NCBI GenBank assembly: GCA_030280995.1
Contig: JASXTE010000017.1
Span: 2,020,501-2,084,500, forward strand
DNA length: 64,000 nt
Reading direction: 5' to 3'
Source: Hemileia vastatrix
Taxonomy: Eukaryota > Basidiomycota > Pucciniomycetes > Pucciniales > Zaghouaniaceae
This document shows, one piece after another, positions 9,988-20,219 of this stretch (the first letter of the stretch is position 1; each line of letters starts with the position of its first letter). The notes under the pieces were generated by a model, which was not told the DNA's origin, did not search any database, and saw only the letters and a program-made list of their open reading frames with translations. The position numbers and the translations under genes were made by a program.

Positions 9988-12126
9988 TTATTCACTGGTT
10001 GCTTTGACAGGATAATCATTTGGGGATAAGGGAGTAAGATAGGGATTACAGTTGGCCATATTCCAGTTGGACAAAACTTTTTCAGCATAAGAATCTTGTG
10101 ATAAAGAAAGAGTACGTGCTGTTCTGTTCCTGGTGAGACGCATTCCCAAAATCCAAGTGGCAGGACCAAGATCATCCATCTCAAATTCAGTTTTGATTTT
10201 GTCTTTGAACCAAATAAAATGATTACCAGTAATGACCATATCATCAACATGAAGATAAATGATACAGATTTGTGATTTGTTTCTCCAAACATACACACAC
10301 TGATCACACTTAAGGGGTGAGAAGTTGAGCATGCACAAGTAGTCATTTATACGTGAATTCCAGAAAAAGGGAGCTTGTTTGATGCCATAAAGAGGATGCA
10401 ACAATTGGAAAACTTTACCTTCATTTCCAGCAGTTAGTGTTCCTTCAGGCTGTTCCATATAAACAGTTTCATTTAGGTTTCCCTGGAGAAAAGCTGCCAC
10501 TACATCCATTTGATGAACATCCCAGTCAAAATAAGCTGCTAAAGAAAGAATGGTCCTGAGAGAAGTGATCTGTCCAGTGGTAGCGAAAGTTTCATGAAAA
10601 TCTATTCCTAGGATGTGAGAATATCCTTTTGCTACACAACGGGCTTTGAACTTTGAAACACCACCATCAGCATTAGGTTTAACCCTGAAAACCCACCTGC
10701 AGCCAATTACATTAGCTTTTTCAGGCCTGGGGACAATTTTCCAAGTGTTACAACGCTGAAGTGCTTGATGTTCATGTTTCACAGCCTCTGCCCATTCTGC
10801 TGAATATTTGGAATAGATTGCTTGCTTATAACACTGGGGTTCAGGAATTTCATGAGCTAGCAAGGGAGCTTCTAGAGAGAAAGCAAAGGCATTTGCTGCA
10901 TATAACCCAAGAGGATCAGGAGAATCAGAGTAGGAATCATGTTGATAATGATCATAATAAATCTGACGTAAATGTTCAGGAGTGGATGTTTCAGCTGAAG
11001 AGTTGTCAGAATAACTTGGGGATTGTGATGAGGGAACAAAATCAGGATCTGCTGGATTGTCTGACTCAATTGATGAATATGATGGATCAGATTGACTGGA
11101 ACCTTCTTCATCTGGGACATTGGAATGAGGTAATCTTGTTAAGTGGCCAGGTGAAGGACAAGGAGTTGAATTGGAAGGTGTGCCTGACATGTGAAAATCA
11201 GAGGATGAAGAAGAAGAAGGAGAATTATCTTCAGAATGTGAATCAGAGATGTTTCCTGAGGATTGATCAGGAGTTGGAGACTCAGAAGGAGATTGAGCTG
11301 GAGAAAAGGAAAGGCCAGGTGTTGGAAGTGGTTGACTGTCATGAATTTGATCTGGAATTTGCTTCATCAGTTGTGACCATTGAGGGCGCTTAAATCTGGA
11401 GTCAAGAAAGGGGAAGAAATTTTCATTGAAGGCCACAGATTTGGCAATAACAATCTTTTTAGGCTCAAGGTCCCAAAAACGATAATTTGTAGTTCTACCT
11501 TCATATCCAAGCATGACACACTTTCTGGCAATAGCTGACATCTTTCCAGGACGTTGATTTTTATCAAGGAAGGCATAGCAAGCCCAACCAAAAAATCTGA
11601 GGTGTGAAACTCTGGGTTTGGATTTATTCCAGGCTTCAAAAGGAGTTGACTTATTTTGAAGAGCTTTGGTTGGTAATCTGTTTTCAAGATATACTGCTGT
11701 TTTGACTGCTTCAGACCATAGGTGAATTGGTGCATTAGAATGAAACATCATGGTTTTGGATTTTTCAGTGGTAATACGGTTTCCTCTCTCAGAAATTGGA
11801 TTTTGTTGGGGAGTGTAAGGAGCCGTAACTTGAAGAGAAATGCCATGTTGTTTAAGAAAGTTGACCAGAGTAGAGTTGATGTACTCACCACCACCGTCAC
11901 AAACAAGCTTTTTTAATTTGAAGCCAGATTGCAGCTCCACAGATGCCTTATATTCCAAGAAATATTTGAATACTTGGGCTTTTGAGGAAAGGAGGTAATC
12001 ATGACGGTATGAAGTGGCCTGATCAGTGAACTTAAGGTAATACTGAGAACCATCAAAAGAAGGAGGTTGAATTTTCTCAGATAAATCTGTGTGGATAACT
12101 TCAAGAGGATTTTTGGCAACAGGCAA
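9988..12126 (-). pseudogene. Copia C1 integrase and reverse transcriptase
   Basis: 712 residues. The integrase catalytic core shows HTDLS (Asp), CDGGGEY (Asp) and NPISERGNR (Glu). It is followed by a Ser/Pro-rich linker of about 150 residues and then the Copia RT (RVT_2 type) with GCRWVFRVK, MDVVAAFLQG and the catalytic YLHVDDMVITG. It is bounded by TAG upstream (Gln in C3) and TAA downstream. In an intact element it would be part of one polyprotein made in cytoplasmic virus-like particles. Confidence 0.88.
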
Positions 12127-13728
12127 CTAGCCAGGAAAGGAAGCATGGGTTTGTTTACCCAACACACACGGTTCACAAAAATGCATTTCAGAATCAGACA
12201 ACCTAGAACTAGATACATCAGATGCCATTCCATTAAAAAGTTTTTGAATATATGGGGCGTAGGGATGTCCTAATCTGTTGTGCCAGAGAGTTAGAGACTG
12301 ACTTGAAGCTTTTGCATAGAGAGCTGAGGAATTAGGGGGAGACATGCCTTGTGGAACCACAGAAAATTCAAATAATGAATTGGAGATGACTCCTCCCATA
12401 TAATTCTTTCCATTACGTGAAATAATGAAGTTTGATGCAGGATTAACTGGTGCAGGGATGAGAAGACAACCAGTTCTCCAAAGACGTCCCAGGGAGATGA
12501 GATTCCTTCCAAGATCAGGGACATAAAGAGCATCAGAAAAGAAAACTTTTCCTTCCATTCCTCCAGAAGCAGCAACTGTTCCTTTTCCTGTTGCATAGAT
12601 TGATTTCCCAATACCAGCAAGTTGAACTCGAATGTTGGCAGGTTGAAAGCTGATAAAACTGTCTCTGTTATTAAACATATGACAGCTGGCCCCAGAGTCA
12701 ATAATTGGAGAAAGGTTTGAGGAATGAGAAGCCATAAAAGCAGAAGCGTTGATAATGCAGTCAGAATTTGATTTTTCAGACAAACAGGCAACAGCTGTAA
12801 AAATAAATTCTTCATCAGAAGGGAAGAAAAAAGCACAGTTGGCCGTGACATCAGGTTGTTCTTCCTGAGGAGGGGGAACAGGAGTTGCTTTGTTGGAATT
12901 GTCCTTTGATGGGGCAGCTGAGTTGGCTTGGTTCTTCTTGGGACGGAGTTGAGGATGTTGAACAAAGCAATGATTGTCATCATGTCCAACATTTTGACCA
13001 TGAACAGAACATGAGAGTTTGCTGCGTGCCTTGGATTTGGATGATTTTGATGATTTGGCTGAGGCAGAATGAGCATTAACATTTGACATAGCATTTTGAA
13101 ATTCATCAACAACTTTGTCATCAGCAGCGTAATCCAGGAAAGAAGATAAAACATCATCCAGATGCAGGTGATCAATTTCCTGTCTGTCTCTGGTGAGCAA
13201 ACCACGCCAATGTTTGTAGGAGGGTGGAAGAGTGGCAAAGAAGAGATAAATGAGACTTTCCTGGGGAATGATGAGCCCAGAGCGGATCATATGTAAGTTA
13301 ATGCCTTTGAAAGCATCAACATGAGTTTTGGGGTCTCCTCCTTCAGAAAGAGAAAGAGTAACCATAGAGAGAAAGTGAGAAATCCGTGATCCAACTTTAT
13401 TGCTGGCGTTTCTTCTTGCAAGAACTGACCACATTTGAGCAGAGGTGTGGCAAGTGTTGACCAGCTTCTTGTTAACATCATCCAATCTGGTGATGATTTC
13501 ATACTTGCACCTGGTGTCATTTTTGATCCATAAAGCAAGTTGAGCTTTGATTTCAGCGTCTGAAGGTGAACCTTCATTGTGAGGAACAGGGGCAGGGACA
13601 TGTCCAGAAACAATGCCAAAAAGATCCAGAACTTCAAAGTGAAAATGCATAATGTGTTCCCAGGTGTCATAGGATTCTTCAGTGAGAGGGGTGACCATAA
13701 CCCTACTTGAATCCTGATTGGAGGCCAT
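12127..13728 (-). pseudogene. Copia C1 Gag, protease and pre-integrase domain
   Basis: 533 residues from the conserved MASNQDSSR start. Order: Gag (UBN2-like Copia capsid, about residues 1-210), a Lys/Ser-rich nucleocapsid region with a variant knuckle CSVHGQNVGHDDNHC (Cys-x2-His-x5-His-x4-Cys), protease active site IIDSGASCHM (about residue 345), and the GAG-pre-integrase zinc motif LWHNRLGHPY...CEPCVLGKQ. It ends at TAG after ASFPG where C3 reads Gln. Confidence 0.88.
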
Positions 13729-13872
13729 GATTTGGTCAAGTCAAAAGCAAATATTTGGAGAGAAAGAAGATGAGATGTGAAGAGGATAATCCAAAATCTG
13801 AGAGAAAAGGCTGTTTTATTGTCCAGTAAGCGGTTTTGTTGTAAGTATTCTTGAGAGAGGTGCTTTAGGCAA

Positions 13873-13886
13873 CTGGGCCCATAACC
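13873..13886 (-). other. Primer-binding site of C1 (initiator tRNA-Met anticodon arm)
   Basis: On the element strand, directly after the 5' LTR, GGTTATGGGCCCAG is complementary to the anticodon stem-loop CUGGGCCCAUAACC of eukaryotic initiator tRNA-Met rather than to its CCA end. This is the half-tRNA priming arrangement known from Drosophila copia and yeast Ty5. Confidence 0.75.
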
Positions 13887-14576
13887 TGAAGAAGTTTTAG
13901 CACAGAGGAAAGCTAAACACAGGTTAATCAGCAACTGTGCACCTTACAACAACAAGTAACTACAACAAAGTGTGTGCTAAAACTATAAGGGACACAAGTG
14001 TGAGTTGCTGTGGTTAGGACTAAGAGAATTAGAGAAAAGATAACAGAAAAGAAAAGGAAAGAAACTGGACAAAAGACTCTATTCTCCCCACACAGTGCAA
14101 AGACTGTCAGATGCGGCCAAAAGGGAAAGCAGTGGACAGGAAGAAGCAGTGGAAGGGATAAAGAGAATAGAGAGAAAGAGAATGAAAAAGATTTGGATGG
14201 GGAAAACGGAAATGGAAAAGAGAGGGCTCATTATATGACAAAGTCCACCATCCAAAACAATAGAAACTAACACGACGTCGACAAAAATACTAAACTACAA
14301 TACAGAAAAAGAGACAGGTTCACATCCAAGGAAAAAGTTCTCAGCCGGGGAAAAGATTCACACTCCAGGTAAAGAAACATGTCCTTGAGGTCCAGAATCA
14401 ATACATTGACTCCGGGTGGGAAAGAAATGTTGTTCTTGATGCTGTAGCTTGTATCTTTGAAGTTCCTTGGCGGAAAAGGTCAGGAAAAGAGGATATGAGC
14501 AAGGAGAATGACTAGAGACAATGGTAAGAAGCTGCAGTAAGGAATGGGTCAGGTATTAGAGGCAGAAATTTCAACA
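13887..14576 (-). repeat. 5' LTR of Copia C1 (short form)
   Basis: 690-bp LTR, TGAAGAAG to TTTCAACA. It has a single copy of the block that is duplicated in the 3' LTR and keeps the 82-bp module. The mismatch in length with its partner shows post-insertion gain or loss of the tandem unit, or conversion. Confidence 0.9.
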
Positions 14577-14994
14577 AAATCCACCATCCAAAACAAGAGA
14601 AAGCTACTCGACGTCGACAAAGACTACTCAATTACAATACAGGAACAAGGGAAAGTAGTTGAGGAGACAATTCCTGACTATGAAAAGAAAAGGAAAATAA
14701 GGTATGTGAGGGAAATAATAGCCGGGGAAGTAGTTCCCTTGACATGAGAATAAGGGAAAATGGTCAAGGAAGCTGTTCCCACATGGTGACAGTTTGACAT
14801 TCCAGGTGTGAAAGCATGTCCTTGAGGTCCAGGTTGAGGAATACAACCCTGGGTGGGAAAGAACAGTTGTCCTCAACGTTTGAGCTTGTATCTCTGTGAT
14901 TCCTTTTTCAAAATGAACAGGAAAAGAAGATATGAACTTGGAGAATGAGAAGAGCTGGAGAAGATATGGGTCAGGTATTAGATGCAGAAATTTC

Positions 14995-14998
<4 letters not shown>

Positions 14999-15030
<32 letters not shown>
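14999..15030. repeat. (TA)n microsatellite
   Basis: Sixteen TA dinucleotides directly following the type-2 solo LTR; the insertion site was itself TA-rich. Confidence 0.9.
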
Positions 15031-15033
<3 letters not shown>

Positions 15034-15935
15034 GCTTAAAAAGTCTAAGAAGGAACTTAATAGTGGTTTTGGAATTAGATATATAGATTGAACTTTCAAA
15101 GAATTTGTTTGGAATAAATTACAAAGACAAAAAGGATATATATTGATGAAAGAATACTGATTTAAGTTCTCTTAAAATTTTATTAACCATTTTTATGGAA
15201 TATTAATCCATGGTAATTATTCTTTATGATATTATCATAGAATTTTTTCCTTTTTTAATATAATGATTTTCTATTGTGCGGTATGTAGGTTAAGATAAGT
15301 TCAAAAGATTTATTGAAGATGTATATACCAGACACAGTATAATCTTTAGATTTGTAACTATAACTTACTTTTCTGATGTTTTACACCATTGATAAGTAGC
15401 TCATGCATTACACAAGTAAATAATTATAGTCCCTGGAAATAAGTCCTTGTGAATTTCAAATTTTTTGTTATTCTTAAATTCATTACTCAAATAAACTGAA
15501 AATTTTTTCATTCATTGATTGAAAGAAGGAGTTTCAAAATCTTATTTTGTAGTTATAAAATTTTGAGTGATTTTTCATTTATCTAATATAATGAGCATTT
15601 GTAAATTTTAACCTCAAAACTAGTGATCATAGAAAAGAAATACTGGTGGAACAATCAGATAAAAAGGGTGGAATAAAGTCATAGCACAACTGGAAACAAT
15701 ACAAAATTGTTGATTTTTGACATATTTTTCCACCTTTAGATAATGTTTAGTGGATTTTAACATTATTATAACAAACAAGCTTAACAATTTTTTTGATTTT
15801 TTTAACAAAAATAAATATTGTTAGATTATTTTTTTTAAAAATATGACTTATTTTTATGCTTTATCTGCAATACTTAGTAGTTTTTTTAGCAGAAATCATT
15901 TGTTTTGATATTCTATTTTTGAATTTTTTAAGAGA
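15031..15935. other. AT-rich spacer, nothing recognised
   Basis: About 0.9 kb with no credible coding sequence, transposon match or structured repeat. Confidence 0.6.
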
Positions 15936-16683
15936 GTTCATGTCAGCCAGGCTATTCCAGGAGTCCAGTAAATGATATGTAACTTATAAGACCTGAAAGA
16001 GGGGGTAAGAATTGTATTTAATGTATATAAATTAATATTTTATTGCATAATAAAATTATATAAGTATTTTATTACATACAAGTGTTATATTAATTTTATT
16101 GGTTATATAAATTTTTTATATACATTTAAATTTAACATAATATAATATATTCTAAAAATAATGGCGCATTTTTTATGTATTTAATAATTATAAATTTATA
16201 TTTAATTAATTAAAAACATATATTATAATTATAAGTGTAAAATTTACTTATAATATAATTAAATTAATTAATTATATTTATATATTAAATATCATTTCTT
16301 ATAATATTAAACAATAAATAATGACGCTTCTTTTGACCTATAATTGTGTCAGGAAAAACTAATTAATACTGAATTGAAATAAATTACATATTTGTTGCAT
16401 CAGAATATTTTTTGTTTCACTTAAAAATCCTTAAATCAGACTGTACCATCTGTTTTGAATGATTTTTCTCATAGTTCCTATGTTCCAGGTTTGTTTAGTT
16501 ATTCACTATTTTTACTTACTGATTTGGGAATTAATGGCGGGAAAATTAGATTCTTAATTGGGGTTTTTAATTATTTCTTTCATATTTTTCTCTACATTGT
16601 TATGTTTCACTTATTCTTTTAAATTCTTGTTTTATTCTATTATGTTTCTTGTATTCACAAATATAGTAGTGCTTCAGAGGGCC

Positions 16684-17819
16684 TGTCAGTCAGTCGTCTA
16701 GAAGAAGGTAAGGAAAAGAGGAGAAAAGGAGGAGAAAAGGAGGAGGACAAGGGAAAAATAAAAGAAATAAACTGTAATAGAGTATTTAATTTATTTAAAA
16801 GGAAAACAACGGCAAGTAACTTGAGAGATGACAAAAACTTAGGCTTTATTATCAATAATATTATTTAAGGTAAGGCTTCTGCGTGGCAAACACTTTTAAT
16901 TACTATCAGACTTAAAGCAACCTTTAAATTGTTATATAGAATTTTAATTAGAATTGTATTACTAAATAAAAAGAATATAAACGTAATAAAATTGTATTTA
17001 ATTTGTTGAGTGTATAATAAGTGATGAGGCTACAGGGGATTATCCAAGGCCCTTTTATAAGCAATGGGTCCTCTGAAGCGCCACTATATTTGTAAATACA
17101 ATAATTAGAATAGAATAAAAAAATTATATCAAAGAATAAATGAAACATAACAATGTAGAGAAAAATATGAAACAAATAATTAAAACCCCAATTAAGAATC
17201 CAATTTTCCCGCCATTAATTCCCAAATCAGTAAGTAAAAATAGGGAATAACTAAACAAGATTGGAACATAGGAACTATGAGAAAAATAATTCCAAACAGA
17301 TGGTACAGTCTGATTTAAGGATATTTTAAGTGAAACAAAAAATACTTTGACGCAACAAAACATGTAATTAATCTCAATTTAGTATAAATTAATTAATTGG
17401 TTTTTCCTGACACAAATAAGGGTCAAAAGAAGCGTCATTAATTATTGTTTAGTATTATATGAAAGGTATTATTTAATATATGAATTCAAATAATTAATTT
17501 AATTATATTATAAGTCAATTTTACACTTATAATTATAAGATATGTTCTTCAATTAATTAAATGTAAATTTATAATTATTAAATACATAAAAATGCGCCAT
17601 TATTTGTAGAATATATTATATTATGTTCAATTTAAATGTATATAAAAATTTATATAACCAATAAAATTAATATAACACTTGTATATAATAAAATACTTAT
17701 ATAATTTTATTATGCAATAAAATATTAATTTATATTCATTAAATACAATTCTTACCCACTCTTTCAGGTTTTATAAGTTACATATCATTTACTGGACTCC
17801 TGGAATAGCCTGGCCGACA
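16684..17819 (-). repeat. 3' LTR of Gypsy B
   Basis: 1136-bp LTR bounded by TGTCAGTCAG and GGCCGACA on the plus strand. Its U5 portion (16684-16930) carries different indels from the 5' LTR of the same element. Confidence 0.88.
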
Positions 17820-17852
17820 CTCCCTCACTCTAAAAAAAACAATAAAAAAATG

Positions 17853-19463
17853 CTAAGATTTTTTCTTTTTGTATTTTTTCAACAGAGTAGACAGATTTGA
17901 AATTTCCTTGACACGTATCCATGCATCATGTTCAGATGATTTGTTCTTATATCTCAATAAATATTCAGTACCTCTTTCAGATGTGATAATTCTATCATTG
18001 AGAAGTTTATCAATTTCTGCTGTTTCTGTGACTTCCTGAGGGTTCTTCTTAGGTCTTCCTCTTCTTTTTGGAAATAAGTCACTGTTGGAAGTATAAGGCT
18101 TAAGCAAAGAAATGGGAAAGACAGGATGTTTCCTATCATATGGAGAATACAATACAACTTCTACTGCATTATCACCAACCATTCTTTTAACAACAAATGG
18201 TCCTACAAAAGGATCTTTTAATTTGTGGTTACCTTGTAAATTTAAATGGACAGTAGAGATCAAGACTTCATCACCCTTGTTAAATGTGTATTCTTTATGG
18301 GATTTATCCCATCTTTTCTTTTCATATTCAAATGCTTTATCAATACAACTCTGAGCATGTTTTCTGCATAGCTGTTGCATTTGCATAAAAGATTTTACAC
18401 CAGGGTGTAGTTCCAACTTAGGCAATTTATTATTGAGAATCTGAGCAGGAGTGTTTGGGACATAACCCAACCAAAGCTCAAAAGGCTTTTTCTTAGTGAC
18501 AGAATGAACAGTGCTATTATATGCAAATTCAAGACCAGGCAAAAGAGTGACCCAATCATGAGTAAATCTGTCATTGTCTTTATATTCTAAACCAAAGGCA
18601 CAATACCTTCTAATCATATCTTCCAGAGTTTGAATCATTCTTTCAGCTAGACCATCAGTCTGAGGATGGTGAGCTGTAGACAATTTTAACTCACAGCCAC
18701 AAATATCCATCAAAGAGGTCCAAAACTCAGAAGTGAATTTTGGATCCCTATCAGAGATAATGGCTTTTGGAAAACCAATAATATTAAACATGTAAGACCA
18801 CCATAAGAAAGCTAATTCTTTGGTGGATACATCTTTGTGGGTTGGAATAAATTTGCACATTTTTGTGAATCTATCCACTATTACCCAACAAGAGTTAAAG
18901 CTGTCTTTACCTGCAACAGGAAGACCAGTGACAAAATCCATATTAATGATTTTCCAGGGAGCACTAGGTGCTTCAATATGTTGTAATAACCCTGCTCTCT
19001 TACCTGTTAACCTTCTAGACTTTTGGCAGGAATCACAAGATTCAACATATAATTTTGTGTCTTCAGACATATTAGCCCACCATGCAGTGTTTTTGATTCT
19101 AATCAATGTTTTTTCAAGATCAAAATGACCAGCTAATATGTCATCATGACAAAGTTTGAGGATAGTTTCTTTCATTGAAGGAGGAATTACAATTACATTG
19201 GTAAGCTTCCTTCTATAATATATATAACCATCTTCAATAGAGAACTTTCCTATATTTAAAGCATTTTGGTACTTTGCAGGAAGAGTTTTTATTAATGCTT
19301 GAATTGAAGCATTCTTAGGATCATTTAAGATAGTAACCAATTTATTTAAATAAGAATCTTTATCATATGAATCCAAAATTAATTGTAATAACTCCTCTTC
19401 CATATCAACTATAAATATACCATGGATATGAACAGTATCATCTTCAGGTACATAAGCAGGATT
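17853..19463 (-). pseudogene. Gypsy B integrase with chromodomain
   Basis: Final part of Pol, open for 516 residues from the first Met at 19403. Zinc domain: H86, H93, C123 and C126. Catalytic triad D156, D218 and E254 with the canonical 35-residue second spacing. A GPF motif (VGPFVV) lies near residue 395, followed by a basic PKRRGRPKK run. The last 54 residues resemble a chromodomain (DKLLNDR, EYLLRYKNKSSEHDAW). Chromodomains in this family direct integration to marked chromatin. The upstream TAA at 19464-19466 replaces Ser, separating it from RNase H. Confidence 0.88.
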
Positions 19464-19757
19464 TTAGTCATTATTTGGCAGAGGCAATCTGGAGAGCATA
19501 TCAACATTAGAGTGAACATTTCCAGCTCTATGGATAATTGTCATCCTTCCTCTGTATTCTTGAACAGCAAGTTGCCACCTGAACATATGTCTGTTAGGTA
19601 TCTTTAGGTTTAAGAGAGACTTTACAGCACTACAGTCAGTTACCAACTCAAATTTTTGGTCATCCAAATAGTAATGAAGTTTCTCAAGAGCCCAAACAAC
19701 TGCTAAGCACTCCAATTGAGTGGCACCATATTTCAATTCACTATTTCTTAAGGTTCT
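19464..19757 (-). pseudogene. Gypsy B RNase H C-terminal half
   Basis: Between two TAA stops, both replacing Ser (TCA in copy D). It contains the RNase H core LECLAVVWALEK (Glu) and the VTDCSAV (Asp) motif, then HRAGNVHSNVDMLSR. In frame with the pieces on either side, so a point lesion rather than a shift breaks the polyprotein. Confidence 0.83.
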
Positions 19758-20219
19758 TTAAATATAACAAATTACAACCTCTGAGGATTTATCATTAATA
19801 ATTTGCTTTTGGTGAAGGGCAGCACCCAGACCAATAAAGCTAGCATCTGTATATAGGAAAAATGGCTTGTTAAAATCTGGAAGAGCCAATATAGGGGCTG
19901 TCATTAAGCAACTTTTTAATGTATTAATAGCTTTTTGACAGTCATCATTCCAGATAAAAGCAACATCTTTTCTGGTCAGTTTTGTAAGAGGCAAGGCTAT
20001 GACCTGATAATTTTTAATATATTGTCTATAATAGCCACATATACCCAAAAAACTTTGGATTTCTCTTACAGAAGTTGGTGCTTTCACATTTTGAATGGCA
20101 GAAACTTTATTATGGTCTACACAAATTTTTAAGCCTGACACAACATGGCCAAGGACTTTCAAAGATTGAAAACCAAATTTACACTTTTTTAAAGATAAGG
20201 TCATATTGATTTCATCCAT
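19758..20219 (-). pseudogene. Gypsy B RT thumb and RNase H N-terminus
   Basis: 153 residues starting MDEINM after the TAA shared with copy D. It holds the RT thumb/connection (KCKFGFQSLKVLGHVVS, SVREIQSFLGICGYYRQYI) and the first RNase H Asp (FLYTDASFIGLGAAL). It ends at TAA after VICYI. Confidence 0.83.

Larger units (their letters stand above)
8358..14576 (-). mobile_element. Ty1/Copia element C1
   Basis: Complete minus-strand element with 3' LTR 8358-9274, 5' LTR 13887-14576, PPT, primer-binding site and gag-pol. The target duplication aaatc is present at 8353-8357 and 14577-14581, and its removal restores the type-2 LTR. The two LTRs differ in length (917 versus 690 bp) through a tandem block. 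The coding region has two nonsense codons. Confidence 0.93.
8009..14998 (-). mobile_element. Type-2 Copia solo LTR, split by element C1
   Basis: The outer pieces 8009-8357 and 14582-14998 join into one LTR of about 766 bp (TGTAGAAG to TTTCTACA) flanked by tatat at 8004-8008 and 14999-15003. Its end reads GATGCAGAAATTTCTACA, unlike the GAGGCAGAAATTTCAACA of C1-C4, and its U5-like half matches the LTR at 28144-28809. No internal type-2 coding sequence is attached, so it is a solo LTR left by LTR-LTR recombination before C1 inserted. The right target duplication merges into a TA microsatellite. Confidence 0.85.

Noticed and set aside
10761..11393. Long open frame (210 codons) antisense to the Copia Ser/Pro linker, repeated at 43006, 57360 and 32203
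   Set aside because: It mirrors the Ser/Asp-rich linker; UCN, GAY and CCN codons read backwards rarely give stops. Composition is unlike a real protein, so I treat it as a shadow.
13871..13886. tRNA gene fragment at the Copia primer site
   Set aside because: Only 14 bases match the anticodon arm and nothing else of a tRNA is present; position next to the LTR makes it a primer site.
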